Positions 1 to 6,682 of a stretch of DNA of 9,625 nt are shown here, in pieces. Position 1 is the stretch's first letter. Every line of letters begins with the position of its first letter. This DNA is from Anaerolineales bacterium (GTDB lineage: Bacteria > Chloroflexota > Anaerolineae > Anaerolineales > Villigracilaceae): NCBI GenBank assembly GCA_015489255.1, contig WGAD01000305.1, positions 1 to 9,625 of the forward strand. Direction: 5' to 3'. A program made the position numbers and the translations under genes. Below the pieces are notes generated by a model. The model saw only the letters and a list, made by a program, of their open reading frames with translations. It did no database searches and was not told the DNA's origin.

Positions 1-704
1 ACTTGCACACCCACCTGGCCGAAACCGAAGACGAAGAACAATTTTGCCTGGAGAAATTCGGGCGCCGCCCGGTGGGCTACATGGAAGAGCTCGGCTGGAT
101 GGCAGGAGATGCCTGGTTTGCCCACAGCGTCTGGGTCAACCAGGAAGAGATCGCCCTATACGCGCGCAGCGGCGCGGGCGTGGCGCATTGCCCCACCTCC
201 AACATGCGCCTGGCCTCGGGCATCGCGCCGGTCAAGGAATACCTGGCCGCGGGCGTCAAGGTCGGCCTGGGCGTGGATGGCTCGGCCTCCAACGATGGCT
301 CGCACCTGCTGGCCGAGGTGCGTCAAGCCATGCTCCTGGCGCGCGTGCGCGAAGGCACCACCGGCTTCTCCCGCTCCGATGACCCCAGCCGCAAACTGAT
401 GACCGCCCGCGAAGCCCTGTGGCTCGGCACCCGCGGCGGCGCTGCCGTGCTCGGGCGCAGCGACATCGGCTCGCTGGAAAGCGGCAAATGCGCCGATTTC
501 TTTGCCATAGACCTCAACCGCCTGGAATACGCCGGCGGGCAGCACGATCCGGTGGCGGCTATCGTCTTCAATCAGCCCGTGCGCGTAGATTACACCGTCG
601 TCGGCGGCCGGTTCGTCGTCCGCCAGCAACAAATGGTCACCCTGGACGAAGGCGCGCTCATTCGCCGCCACAACCAGATTGCGAACGCTTTACTCACCCC
701 GTAA
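1..704 (+). CDS. 8-oxoguanine deaminase-type amidohydrolase (5'-truncated)
   Basis: C-terminal 233 or so residues of a cytosolic amidohydrolase of the guanine deaminase/AtzB/8-oxoguanine deaminase group; the gene begins upstream of the window, and the apparent TTG at 3 is an internal Leu codon. Visible catalytic parts, numbered from that codon: HTHLAE (His4 metal ligand, Glu7 catalytic), the FAH motif (His41), GVAHCPTSNMRLASGIAP (60-77) and GVDGSASND (90-98, with the metal-binding/catalytic Asp92). The tail with GKCADFFAIDLNR, HDPVAA and VDYTVVGGR closely resembles characterised 8-oxoguanine deaminases as I recall them. These convert 8-oxoguanine to urate and ammonia. Family length is about 450 residues, so the first half of the barrel, with the HxH pair, is missing here. 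It ends 19 bases before the adenine deaminase start, so co-transcription is likely. An SsnA-like or chlorohydrolase-like role is a less likely alternative. Confidence 0.85.
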   Translation, partial: LHTHLAETEDEEQFCLEKFGRRPVGYMEELGWMAGDAWFAHSVWVNQEEIALYARSGAGVAHCPTSNMRLASGIAPVKEYLAAGVKVGLGVDGSASNDGSHLLAEVRQAMLLARVREGTTGFSRSDDPSRKLMTAREALWLGTRGGAAVLGRSDIGSLESGKCADFFAIDLNRLEYAGGQHDPVAAIVFNQPVRVDYTVVGGRFVVRQQQMVTLDEGALIRRHNQIANALLTP

Positions 705-708
705 CCGA

Positions 709-719
709 GGAAAGGCAGG
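709..719 (+). promoter_or_regulatory. Ribosome binding site deciding the adenine deaminase start
   Basis: GGAAAGGCAGG lies 4-8 bases upstream of the ATG at 724. It supports that start over the in-frame ATG at 679, which lies inside the preceding gene and would add 15 residues (MRTLYSPRN...) that do not look like the family's N-terminus. Confidence 0.6.
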
Positions 720-723
720 TTTT

Positions 724-2520
724 ATGACACATGCATCCCAACTCCAGTTACGCCAAACCCTGGTCAACGTCGCCATGGGGCGCCAGCCCGCCGATCTGGT
801 GATTCGCAACGGGCGCTGGGTCAGCGTTCAGACCGGCGAAATCATCCCCGGGACCAGCATCGCCATCGCCGCCGGGCACATCGCCTACGTCGGCGACGAC
901 GCCAGCCACTGCATCGGTGAAAAGACCCAGGTGATCGAGGCCGCCGGGCGCTACCTCGTCCCGGGTCTGCTCGACGGCCACATGCACATCGAAAGCGGTA
1001 TGGTCACCGTTACCGAATTCGTGCGCGCCGTCGCGCCGCGCGGCGTCACTGGCCTCTTCGTCGACCCGCACGAAATCGCCAACGTGTTTGGCCTGCCAGG
1101 CGTTCGCCTGATGGTGGACGAGGCCGCCGTGCAGCCCATCCACGTCTGGGTACAAATGCCTTCCTGCGTCCCCTCGGCGCCTGGCTTGGAAACCCCGGGC
1201 GCAGCCATTGGCCCGGAAGAAGTCGCTGAAGCGATGACCTGGGATGGGATCATCGGCCTGGGCGAAATGATGAACTTCCCCGGCGTGGCCGCCGCAGATG
1301 AAAAAATGCTGGCCGAAATCGCCGCCACCCACGCCGCGGGCAAAACGGTCGGTGGGCACTACGCCAGCCCGGAACTGGGGCTGGCCTTTCATGGCTATGT
1401 GGCCGGCGGCGCAGAAGACGACCACGAGGGCACCCGCCTGGAAGACGCCATCGCCCGCGCCCGCCAGGGTATGCGCCCCATGCTGCGCTACGGCTCCGCC
1501 TGGCACGATGTTGCCAGCCAGGTAGGCGCCATTCTGGAAAAAGGGCTGGACCCGCGTCGCTTCATCCTCTGCACCGACGACAGCCACGCCGCCACCATCG
1601 CCTATGAGGGACACATGGACCGCGTGCTGCGGCACGCCCTCGATCAGGGTCTCGACCCCATGACCGCCCTGCAAATGATGACCATCAACACCGCCGAACA
1701 CTTCGGCCTCAGCCGCGAAATGGGCATGATCGCCCCCGGCCGCTGGGCAGATATCGTCATCACCAGCGATTTGCGCCACTTCCAGGCCGAGGTCGTCGTT
1801 GCCAAGGGCCAGGTCATCGCCCGCGACGGGCAGCTGGTGGTGGAGCTGCCCTCCTACCCCTATCCGGAATGGGCTACCCATTCCGTACACCTGGGCCGCC
1901 AGTTGACGGCGCAAGATTTCCGCCTGGAAGCGCCAGCCGGCGCCTCCCGGGTGATCGCCCACGTCATCGGCGTCATCGAAAACCAGGCGCCCACCCGCCA
2001 CCTGCGGATGGAGGTCGCCCCCCAGGACGGCGAAATCAAGGTGGATCTGAGCCGCGACCTCGCCAAAATCGCCCTGGTGGAGCGACACAAAGGCACCGGC
2101 GGCGTGACGGTCGGCCTGGTGCATGGCTTTGGCTTCACGGAGAAATGCGCCATCGCCACCACCGTAGCACACGACAGCCACCACATGATCGTCGTCGGCA
2201 CCGACGAAGCCCTGATGGCCCAGGCGGCCAACCAACTGGCAGCCACCCAGGGCGGGCAAGTCGTCATCAAAGACGGCGAGGTCATCGGGCTGGTCGAACT
2301 GCCGATCGCCGGGCTGATGTCCAACGAACGTGCTGAAATCGTAGCCGAAAAAGCCGGCGCCGTGCTCGCAGGTTTCCGCGCCTGCGGCTGTACCCTGAAC
2401 AATGCCAACATGCAGCTCTCTTTACTGGCGCTGGTCGTCATCCCCGAACTGCGCATCTCCGACAAAGGCCTGGTGGATGTCTCACGCTTTGAGTTCATCC
2501 CGCCTTTGGAGGCCGTATGA
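724..2520 (+). CDS. ade: Adenine deaminase family protein (divergent subtype)
   Basis: 598 residues from the ATG at 724, close to the usual 570-600 of adenine deaminase (adenine + water to hypoxanthine + ammonia; cytoplasmic). Motifs in order: DGHMHIESGMVT (84-95, metal ligands His86 and His88), VDPHEIANVFG (113-123), GEMMNFPGV (180-188, bridging Glu181), GGHYASPELGLAFHGY (210-225, His212), DDHEGT (232-237, His234), CTDDSHAA (283-290, catalytic Asp285) and the adjoining EGHMDRV and INTAEHFGL. The C-terminal domain, with GTGGVTVGLVHGFGF and the HDSHHMIVVGTD region, is typical of Ade and absent from most other amidohydrolases. The block after His212 differs from the GHAPGLSGKDLNAYIAAG-like form of classical enzymes, so the substrate could be a modified or related purine. 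It sits between an 8-oxoguanine deaminase and a GntR regulator, and its stop overlaps the regulator's start. Confidence 0.85.
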   Translation: MTHASQLQLRQTLVNVAMGRQPADLVIRNGRWVSVQTGEIIPGTSIAIAAGHIAYVGDDASHCIGEKTQVIEAAGRYLVPGLLDGHMHIESGMVTVTEFVRAVAPRGVTGLFVDPHEIANVFGLPGVRLMVDEAAVQPIHVWVQMPSCVPSAPGLETPGAAIGPEEVAEAMTWDGIIGLGEMMNFPGVAAADEKMLAEIAATHAAGKTVGGHYASPELGLAFHGYVAGGAEDDHEGTRLEDAIARARQGMRPMLRYGSAWHDVASQVGAILEKGLDPRRFILCTDDSHAATIAYEGHMDRVLRHALDQGLDPMTALQMMTINTAEHFGLSREMGMIAPGRWADIVITSDLRHFQAEVVVAKGQVIARDGQLVVELPSYPYPEWATHSVHLGRQLTAQDFRLEAPAGASRVIAHVIGVIENQAPTRHLRMEVAPQDGEIKVDLSRDLAKIALVERHKGTGGVTVGLVHGFGFTEKCAIATTVAHDSHHMIVVGTDEALMAQAANQLAATQGGQVVIKDGEVIGLVELPIAGLMSNERAEIVAEKAGAVLAGFRACGCTLNNANMQLSLLALVVIPELRISDKGLVDVSRFEFIPPLEAV

Positions 2521-3242
2521 ACAAATCGCGCTACACGTTTCAGCACCTGCAATCGATCCTCGCCAACATCATCGCCAAAACACCACCGGGGCAACGCCTG
2601 CCTTCCGAACCCGAACTGGCGCGTCAGCTGGGCGTCAGCCGCGCCACCCTGCGCGAGGCCATGCGCACCTTTGAAGCCCAAGGCCTCATCCGCCGCCGCC
2701 AGGGATCCGGCACCTTTGTCACCGGGCGCCTGCCCGTGCTCGAAAGCGGCCTGGAAGTGCTGGAAAGCGTCGACACCCTGGCGCGGCGCAAACAAATCGA
2801 TATCGCCATCAGCGATCTCTCCATCGTCACCCTGCGCAACTCCGACTACGCCGCCGCCCTGGACGCGCCCGTAGACACCCCTCTGACCTATGTAGAGCGC
2901 ATCATCCGTATTGACGAAAAACCCGTCGCCTGGCTGATCGACGTCCTACCGGCCAGCGTATTACAAGCCGAAGAACTGCCCGCCGATTTCCGCGGCTCCG
3001 TGCTCGACTACCTCCTGGCACGTGGCGACCAGCTGTCTCACTCGCGCGCCGAGGTCACGGCCATCGTCGCCCCGGCAGATGTCGCCAAAAAATTGCACAT
3101 TCAGCGCGGCGATGTATTGCTGGCCTTCACCGCCTGGCTATACGATGAACAAAAGCGCGTGCTGGCTTACGCACGCAGCTATTTTTTACCCGGCCATTTC
3201 AAATTCCACATCATGCGCCGGGTGGCATCTTTGCACTTTTGA
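2517..3242 (+). CDS. GntR family (HutC/UTRA type) transcriptional regulator
   Basis: 241 residues. The N-terminal winged helix-turn-helix spans about residues 5-70, with PPGQRLPSEPELARQLGVSR (23-42), ATLREAMRTFEAQGLIRR (43-60) and the wing QGSGTFVTG (62-70), all hallmark GntR features. Residues from about 95 to 235 look like a UTRA ligand-binding domain, including VERIIRIDEKPVAWL and the closing FKFHIMRR, which places it in the HutC subfamily. The start ATG at 2517 overlaps the adenine deaminase stop (ATGA), with a TTTGGAGG ribosome binding site 4 bases upstream. This arrangement implies translational coupling. HutC proteins usually repress their own operon and release DNA on binding a pathway metabolite. 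Here the ligand is probably a purine or ureide intermediate, which is inference. No operator could be recognised. Confidence 0.88.
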   Translation: MNKSRYTFQHLQSILANIIAKTPPGQRLPSEPELARQLGVSRATLREAMRTFEAQGLIRRRQGSGTFVTGRLPVLESGLEVLESVDTLARRKQIDIAISDLSIVTLRNSDYAAALDAPVDTPLTYVERIIRIDEKPVAWLIDVLPASVLQAEELPADFRGSVLDYLLARGDQLSHSRAEVTAIVAPADVAKKLHIQRGDVLLAFTAWLYDEQKRVLAYARSYFLPGHFKFHIMRRVASLHF

Positions 3243-3254
3243 GAGGAATTTCTT

Positions 3255-4454
3255 ATGGAAACCACAATTGCAGCATTGCAGCAACGGGTAGCCGCAGCCC
3301 GCGACGACATCATCCAATTTATGCGCGATATTGTCGCCATACCCTCGATGGATTCGCAGCTGAAAGAAGTCGGCGAGCGCATCGCTGCCGAGATGAACAA
3401 ACTCGGCTACGACGAAGTACGCTTCGACAAAATGGGCAACATCCTCGGGCGCATCGGCGACGGGCCGCGCGTGCTAGTGTACGACTCCCACATCGACACC
3501 GTCGGCATCGGCGACCCGGACGAATGGGAATGGGACCCCTTCAAAGGCAAGGTGGAAGACGGTATCCTCTACGCGCGCGGCGCGTGCGACGAGAAAGGCT
3601 CCACCCCGGGCATGGTCTACGGTCTGGCGATCGCCCGCGACCTGGGCCTGCTGGATGGCTGGACGGTCTATTACTTCGGCAACATGGAAGAATGGTGCGA
3701 CGGCATCGCCCCCAACACCTTCGTAGAAGTTGACCCCGGCGTGCGCCCCGATTTCGTCGTCATCGGCGAACCAACCAAAATGCAGGTCTATCGCGGCCAC
3801 AAGGGGCGCATTGAGCTGCGCGTGGTCGCCAAAGGAAAAAGCGCCCACGCCGCCAGCAACCACCTGGGCGATAACGCCATCTACAAACTGCTGCCCGTCA
3901 TCGCCGGCATCCGCGACCTGGAACCGAAATTGGGCGACCACCCCTTCCTGGGGCATGGCAAGATCACCGTCAGCGATATGCACGTCAAAACCCCCAGCAT
4001 CAACGCCGTGCCCGATGAGGCCGTCATCTATATTGATCGCCGCATGACCTTTGGCGAAACCCGTGAAGAAGCCATTGCCCAAATCGAAGCCCTCATCCCG
4101 CCCGAATTCAAAGACAGCGTCAAAGTAGAAGAACTCTTCTACGAAGAGCCGTCTTACACTGGCTTCGTCTTCCCGGTGGACAAATACTTCCCCGCCTGGG
4201 CGCTGGAAGAAGATCACCCCCTCGTGCAAGCCGGGCAGAAAGCCCGTCAACTGATCGGCCTACCCGCAGCGCCCAGTGGCAAATGGGACTTCTCCACCAA
4301 TGGCATCTACTGGGCCGGCAAAGCCGGCATTCCCAGCATTGGCTTCGGCCCCGGCGACGAAACCACCGCCCACACCGTCCGCGACTCCGTCCCGCTGGAC
4401 GACGTCGTCAAAGCCGCCGAATTCTACGCCCTCCTGCCCGCCCTCATCCCCTAA
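3255..4454 (+). CDS. ygeY: YgeY-type M20 family metallohydrolase
   Basis: 399 residues, matching the roughly 400 of YgeY ('selenium metabolism-linked hydrolase' in family databases). It is an M20 dizinc hydrolase of the ArgE/DapE/CPG2 type, which cleaves amide or ureido bonds. Zinc and catalytic residues are complete: HID (His79, Asp81), GACDEKGS with bridging Asp112, NMEEW (Glu145 catalytic, Glu146 ligand), GEPT (Glu172) and TTAHTV (His373). A dimerisation lid with SAHAASNHLGDNA lies around 197-208. The ATG is 12 bases after the GntR stop and is preceded by AGAGGAA. In E. coli and relatives ygeY neighbours ygeW, ygeX, hyuA and yqeA. A role in processing a ureido-amino acid from purine breakdown is plausible, but the true substrate cannot be read from sequence. 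There is no in-frame TGA, so this is not a selenoprotein. ArgE-like or succinyl-diaminopimelate deacylase function is a weaker alternative given the neighbours. Confidence 0.85.
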   Translation: METTIAALQQRVAAARDDIIQFMRDIVAIPSMDSQLKEVGERIAAEMNKLGYDEVRFDKMGNILGRIGDGPRVLVYDSHIDTVGIGDPDEWEWDPFKGKVEDGILYARGACDEKGSTPGMVYGLAIARDLGLLDGWTVYYFGNMEEWCDGIAPNTFVEVDPGVRPDFVVIGEPTKMQVYRGHKGRIELRVVAKGKSAHAASNHLGDNAIYKLLPVIAGIRDLEPKLGDHPFLGHGKITVSDMHVKTPSINAVPDEAVIYIDRRMTFGETREEAIAQIEALIPPEFKDSVKVEELFYEEPSYTGFVFPVDKYFPAWALEEDHPLVQAGQKARQLIGLPAAPSGKWDFSTNGIYWAGKAGIPSIGFGPGDETTAHTVRDSVPLDDVVKAAEFYALLPALIP

Positions 4455-4466
4455 CCAGCGCCAAAC

Positions 4467-4523
4467 CTTTAAACCATCGAACCTTTAAACCATCGAACTT
4501 TTAAACCATCGAACTTTTAAACC
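4467..4523 (+). repeat. 16-bp intergenic tandem repeat, about 3.5 copies
   Basis: Unit (C/T)TTTAAACCATCGAAC. Copies 1 and 2 (4467-4482, 4483-4498) are identical, copy 3 (4499-4514) changes only the first base, and a 9-base partial copy (4515-4523) runs into the ribosome binding site region of the next gene. It fills most of the 82-base gap between ygeY and ygeW and is much more AT-rich than the flanking genes. Each unit contains the palindrome TTTAAA. It is probably a slipped-strand microrepeat; a regulatory role is possible but not shown. Confidence 0.9.
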
Positions 4524-4530
4524 TTGGAGA
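4524..4530 (+). promoter_or_regulatory. Ribosome binding site for the carbamoyltransferase
   Basis: TTGGAGA directly abuts the partial fourth copy of the 16-bp repeat and ends 6 bases before the ATG at 4537. It fixes that ATG over the out-of-frame ATG at 4524 region reading frames, and shows that repeat-number change would not alter the spacing between this site and the start codon. Confidence 0.55.
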
Positions 4531-4536
4531 CCAACC

Positions 4537-5526
4537 ATGCAAACCAACCTTCGCGGACGCGACTTCATCTCAGACCTCGACTTCAGCAAAGAAGAAGTAG
4601 AAACCATCCTCGACGTAGCCTGGGACCTCAAGCGAAAACGCGCCCTGGGCGAACCTCACCCCTACCTGCGCGACAAAACCCTGGCCATGCTCTTCTTCTA
4701 CTCCAGCACGCGCACCCGCTCATCTTTCGAAGCTGGCATGGCGCAGCTCGGCGGGCACGCGGCCTTCATAGAAAGCAAAACCACCCAAATCGCCCACGGC
4801 GACACGGAAAAAGAGATCGGCGAAATCCTGGGGCGCTACTTCGACGGCATTGCCATCCGCCACGTCGATTGGGGCATCGGCAACCGCTACCTGAACCTCG
4901 TCGCCGAAGCCTCCCGCGTCCCTGTGCTCAACATGCAATGCGATATTTACCACCCCCATCAATGCCTGGCCGATCTGATGACCATCATGGAAAAGAAAGG
5001 CCGCAACCTGCGCCGCAAGAAGATCGTCGTCTCCTGGGCCTATGCCGAATCCTACCTCAAACCCATCTCGGTTCCGCAGTCGCTCATCCTGCAAATGCCG
5101 CGCTTCGGCATGGATGTCACCCTGGCTTACCCGCCAGAATTCCCCCTCATGCCCGAAATCGTCGCGCAGGCCCAGGAACAGGCCCGCCGCTACAAAACCC
5201 ATTTTGAAATCATCGCCGATGCCGACGGGATGAAAGCCGCCTTTGAAGATGCCGACGTCATTTACGCCAAATCCTGGGGGCCCTTGCTCACCACCACCGA
5301 TCCGGAAGAAGGAAAACGCCTGCAAGACAAATACCGCCACTGGATCGTAGACAACGACAAACTCTCCGTCGCCAAAGACGACGCCATCTACATGCACCCC
5401 CTGCCCGCCGACCGCGACATCGAAGTCACCAGCGAGGTGCTCGACGGCCCGCACTCCGTCGTCTTCGACGAAGCGGAAAACCGCCTGCATGTGCAAAAAG
5501 CGGTCATGGCGCTGACCATGCGCTAA
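4537..5526 (+). CDS. ygeW: YgeW-type knotted carbamoyltransferase
   Basis: 329 residues of the aspartate/ornithine carbamoyltransferase fold. The carbamoyl phosphate site is present: STRTR (57-61) followed by SSFEAGMAQLGGHA, HPHQCLAD (139-146) and the second-domain motif HPLPADRDIEVT (287-298). The segment DGPHSVVFDEAENRLHVQKAVM (303-324) is characteristic of YgeW and related knotted transcarbamylases rather than ordinary OTC, which would show HCLPA and an SMG loop. Family knowledge: YgeW-like enzymes are thought to act on ureido substrates of the purine/urate pathway, transferring carbamoyl to or from phosphate. Together with the carbamate kinase 31 bases downstream, the likely direction is phosphorolysis of a ureido compound to carbamoyl phosphate. 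The exact substrate (for example ureidopropionate derivatives or oxamate-like acceptors) is not decidable from sequence. Confidence 0.88.
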   Translation: MQTNLRGRDFISDLDFSKEEVETILDVAWDLKRKRALGEPHPYLRDKTLAMLFFYSSTRTRSSFEAGMAQLGGHAAFIESKTTQIAHGDTEKEIGEILGRYFDGIAIRHVDWGIGNRYLNLVAEASRVPVLNMQCDIYHPHQCLADLMTIMEKKGRNLRRKKIVVSWAYAESYLKPISVPQSLILQMPRFGMDVTLAYPPEFPLMPEIVAQAQEQARRYKTHFEIIADADGMKAAFEDADVIYAKSWGPLLTTTDPEEGKRLQDKYRHWIVDNDKLSVAKDDAIYMHPLPADRDIEVTSEVLDGPHSVVFDEAENRLHVQKAVMALTMR

Positions 5527-5557
5527 ACCTTTCCTCTTCCCTTCACAGGAGCGCGTC

Positions 5558-6511
5558 ATGCCCCGCAAACTCGCAGTCGTCGCCATCGGCGGCAATTCGC
5601 TCATCAAAGACAAACGCCACGTCACCGTAGAAGATCAATACCAGGCGGCCTACGAAACCTGCCAGCACCTGGCCGATATGGTCGCCGCCGGCTGGGAACT
5701 CGCCATTGGTCATGGCAACGGGCCGCAAGTGGGTTTTGTGCTGCGCCGCTCAGAAATTGCCGCCCGCGTAGAAGGCCTGCACGAAGTCCCTTTAGATGCC
5801 TGCGTCGCCGACACACAAGGCGCCATTGGCTACGCCCTGCAACAAAACCTGCAAAACATCCTCTACCAGCGCAACATCAAAAAGAAGGTCGTCACGATCA
5901 TCACCCAGGTACTGGTAGATAAAGACGACCCGGCCTTTCGCAACCCCACCAAGCCGATCGGCAGCTTCATGGACGAGGCCGAAGCGCGCCGCCGCGCGCG
6001 CGAACAAGGCTGGCACGTGATCGAAGACGCTGGCCGCGGCTGGCGGCGCGTTGTCCCCTCTCCCAGCCCCAAAGAAGTCGTCGAACTCGAAACCGTAGAA
6101 ACCCTGCTCAACCAGGGGATCGTCACCATCACCGTGGGCGGCGGCGGCATCCCCGTCATCGACCCCGGCGACGGCAACTACCGCGGCGTAGCCGCCGTCA
6201 TAGACAAAGACCGCGCCTCCGCCCTCCTGGCCGTTTCCCTGCAAGCCGATCTCCTGCTCATCTCCACCGCAGTGGAAAAGGTCGCCCTGTATTTTGGCCG
6301 CCCAGAACAACGTTGGATCGATCGCATGACCCTTGACGAAGCCCGCCGATATCTCGCCGAAGGCATCCACTTTGCCAAAGGCTCCATGGCGCCCAAAATC
6401 GAAGCCATTATCGATTACCTGGAACACGGCGGCAAACAAGCCATCATCACCAACCCGGAAAACATCGGGCGCGCCCTGCGCGGCGAAACCGGCACGCACA
6501 TCGTCCCCTGA
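5558..6511 (+). CDS. arcC: Carbamate kinase (YqeA/ArcC type)
   Basis: 317 residues, the normal length for carbamate kinase, an amino acid kinase-fold enzyme (carbamoyl phosphate + ADP to carbamate + ATP, the energy-yielding direction in catabolism). Motifs: VVAIGGNSLI (7-16), GHGNGPQVG (51-59), KPIGSF (132-137), GGGGIPV (194-200), DKDRASALLA (216-225) and a C-terminal FAKGSMAPKIEA segment. AGGAG at 5547-5551 lies 6 bases upstream of the ATG. It is the last gene before a strong terminator hairpin. Paired with YgeW it would turn carbamoyl phosphate into ATP, as ArcB/ArcC do in arginine fermentation. No arginine deiminase or OTC of the arginine type is seen here, so a ureide-linked role fits better (YqeA-like). 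Confidence 0.93.
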   Translation: MPRKLAVVAIGGNSLIKDKRHVTVEDQYQAAYETCQHLADMVAAGWELAIGHGNGPQVGFVLRRSEIAARVEGLHEVPLDACVADTQGAIGYALQQNLQNILYQRNIKKKVVTIITQVLVDKDDPAFRNPTKPIGSFMDEAEARRRAREQGWHVIEDAGRGWRRVVPSPSPKEVVELETVETLLNQGIVTITVGGGGIPVIDPGDGNYRGVAAVIDKDRASALLAVSLQADLLLISTAVEKVALYFGRPEQRWIDRMTLDEARRYLAEGIHFAKGSMAPKIEAIIDYLEHGGKQAIITNPENIGRALRGETGTHIVP

Positions 6512-6513
6512 GA

Positions 6514-6550
6514 AACAAGAAACCGCCTGCTTCCTAGGCGGTTTCTTGTT
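6514..6550 (+). terminator. Intrinsic terminator hairpin after carbamate kinase
   Basis: Perfect 15-bp inverted repeat: AACAAGAAACCGCCT (6514-6528) and AGGCGGTTTCTTGTT (6536-6550), with a 7-base loop GCTTCCT. It starts 2 bases after the stop codon. The right arm is T-rich at its 3' end (TTTCTTGTT), and by symmetry the left arm gives a T-rich tail on the other strand. It separates the catabolic genes from the transporter genes. Confidence 0.85.
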
Positions 6551-6577
6551 CATACAATTACCCGCCTCATGTTAGAA

Positions 6578-6606
6578 TTGGACTGGCCGTGCCAAACACT
6601 CATAAA
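6578..6606 (+). promoter_or_regulatory. Possible sigma70-type promoter for the transporter genes
   Basis: TTGGAC (6578-6583) and CATAAA (6601-6606) are spaced by exactly 17 bases, just after the terminator and about 77 bases before the lipoprotein start. Both boxes are imperfect. An alternative -10 box TACAAT (6553-6558) has no convincing -35. A promoter is expected here because the hairpin at 6514-6550 should stop read-through. Confidence 0.3.
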
Positions 6607-6608
6607 AG

Positions 6609-6617
6609 AGGAGGTGA
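6609..6617 (+). promoter_or_regulatory. Orphan Shine-Dalgarno-like sequence in the leader
   Basis: AGGAGGTGA matches the anti-Shine-Dalgarno complement almost perfectly but has no ATG at a suitable distance. Candidates are CTG at 6619 (13 codons, ending in a TGA that overlaps the ATG at 6654) and an in-frame GTG at 6614 that overlaps the site itself. It is 65 bases from the lipoprotein start, so it may be a ribosome standby site, a leader-peptide start, or chance. Confidence 0.35.
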
Positions 6618-6670
6618 CCTGCGAAAATACTCATCTTGCCCAGCCTTCAACCCATGAAAAACTCAACCTT

Positions 6671-6675
6671 GGAGG
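6671..6675 (+). promoter_or_regulatory. Ribosome binding site deciding the lipoprotein start
   Basis: GGAGG, 7 bases before the ATG at 6683. It selects this start over the in-frame ATG at 6569, which would add 38 residues ahead of a textbook signal peptide and would start upstream of the candidate promoter's expected transcription start. Confidence 0.7.
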
Positions 6676-6682
6676 AAAAGGA

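Noticed and set aside
748..2259. Long minus-strand open frame (503 codons) opposite the adenine deaminase gene
   Set aside because: Its translation is a Gly/Ala/His/Val/Asp-rich string with no recognisable domain. Long antisense frames are expected opposite GC-rich codons, and the + strand gene has clear motifs throughout.
4467..4523. CRISPR array
   Set aside because: Copies are 16 bases and directly adjacent with no spacers, so it is a simple tandem repeat.
5527..5557. Promoter or terminator between the carbamoyltransferase and carbamate kinase genes
   Set aside because: The 31-base gap holds a pyrimidine-rich stretch and a ribosome binding site only; no inverted repeat or promoter boxes.
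6551..6682. Purine riboswitch in the transporter leader
   Set aside because: The conserved loop sequences and the three-helix layout of known guanine/adenine riboswitches could not be found by eye.
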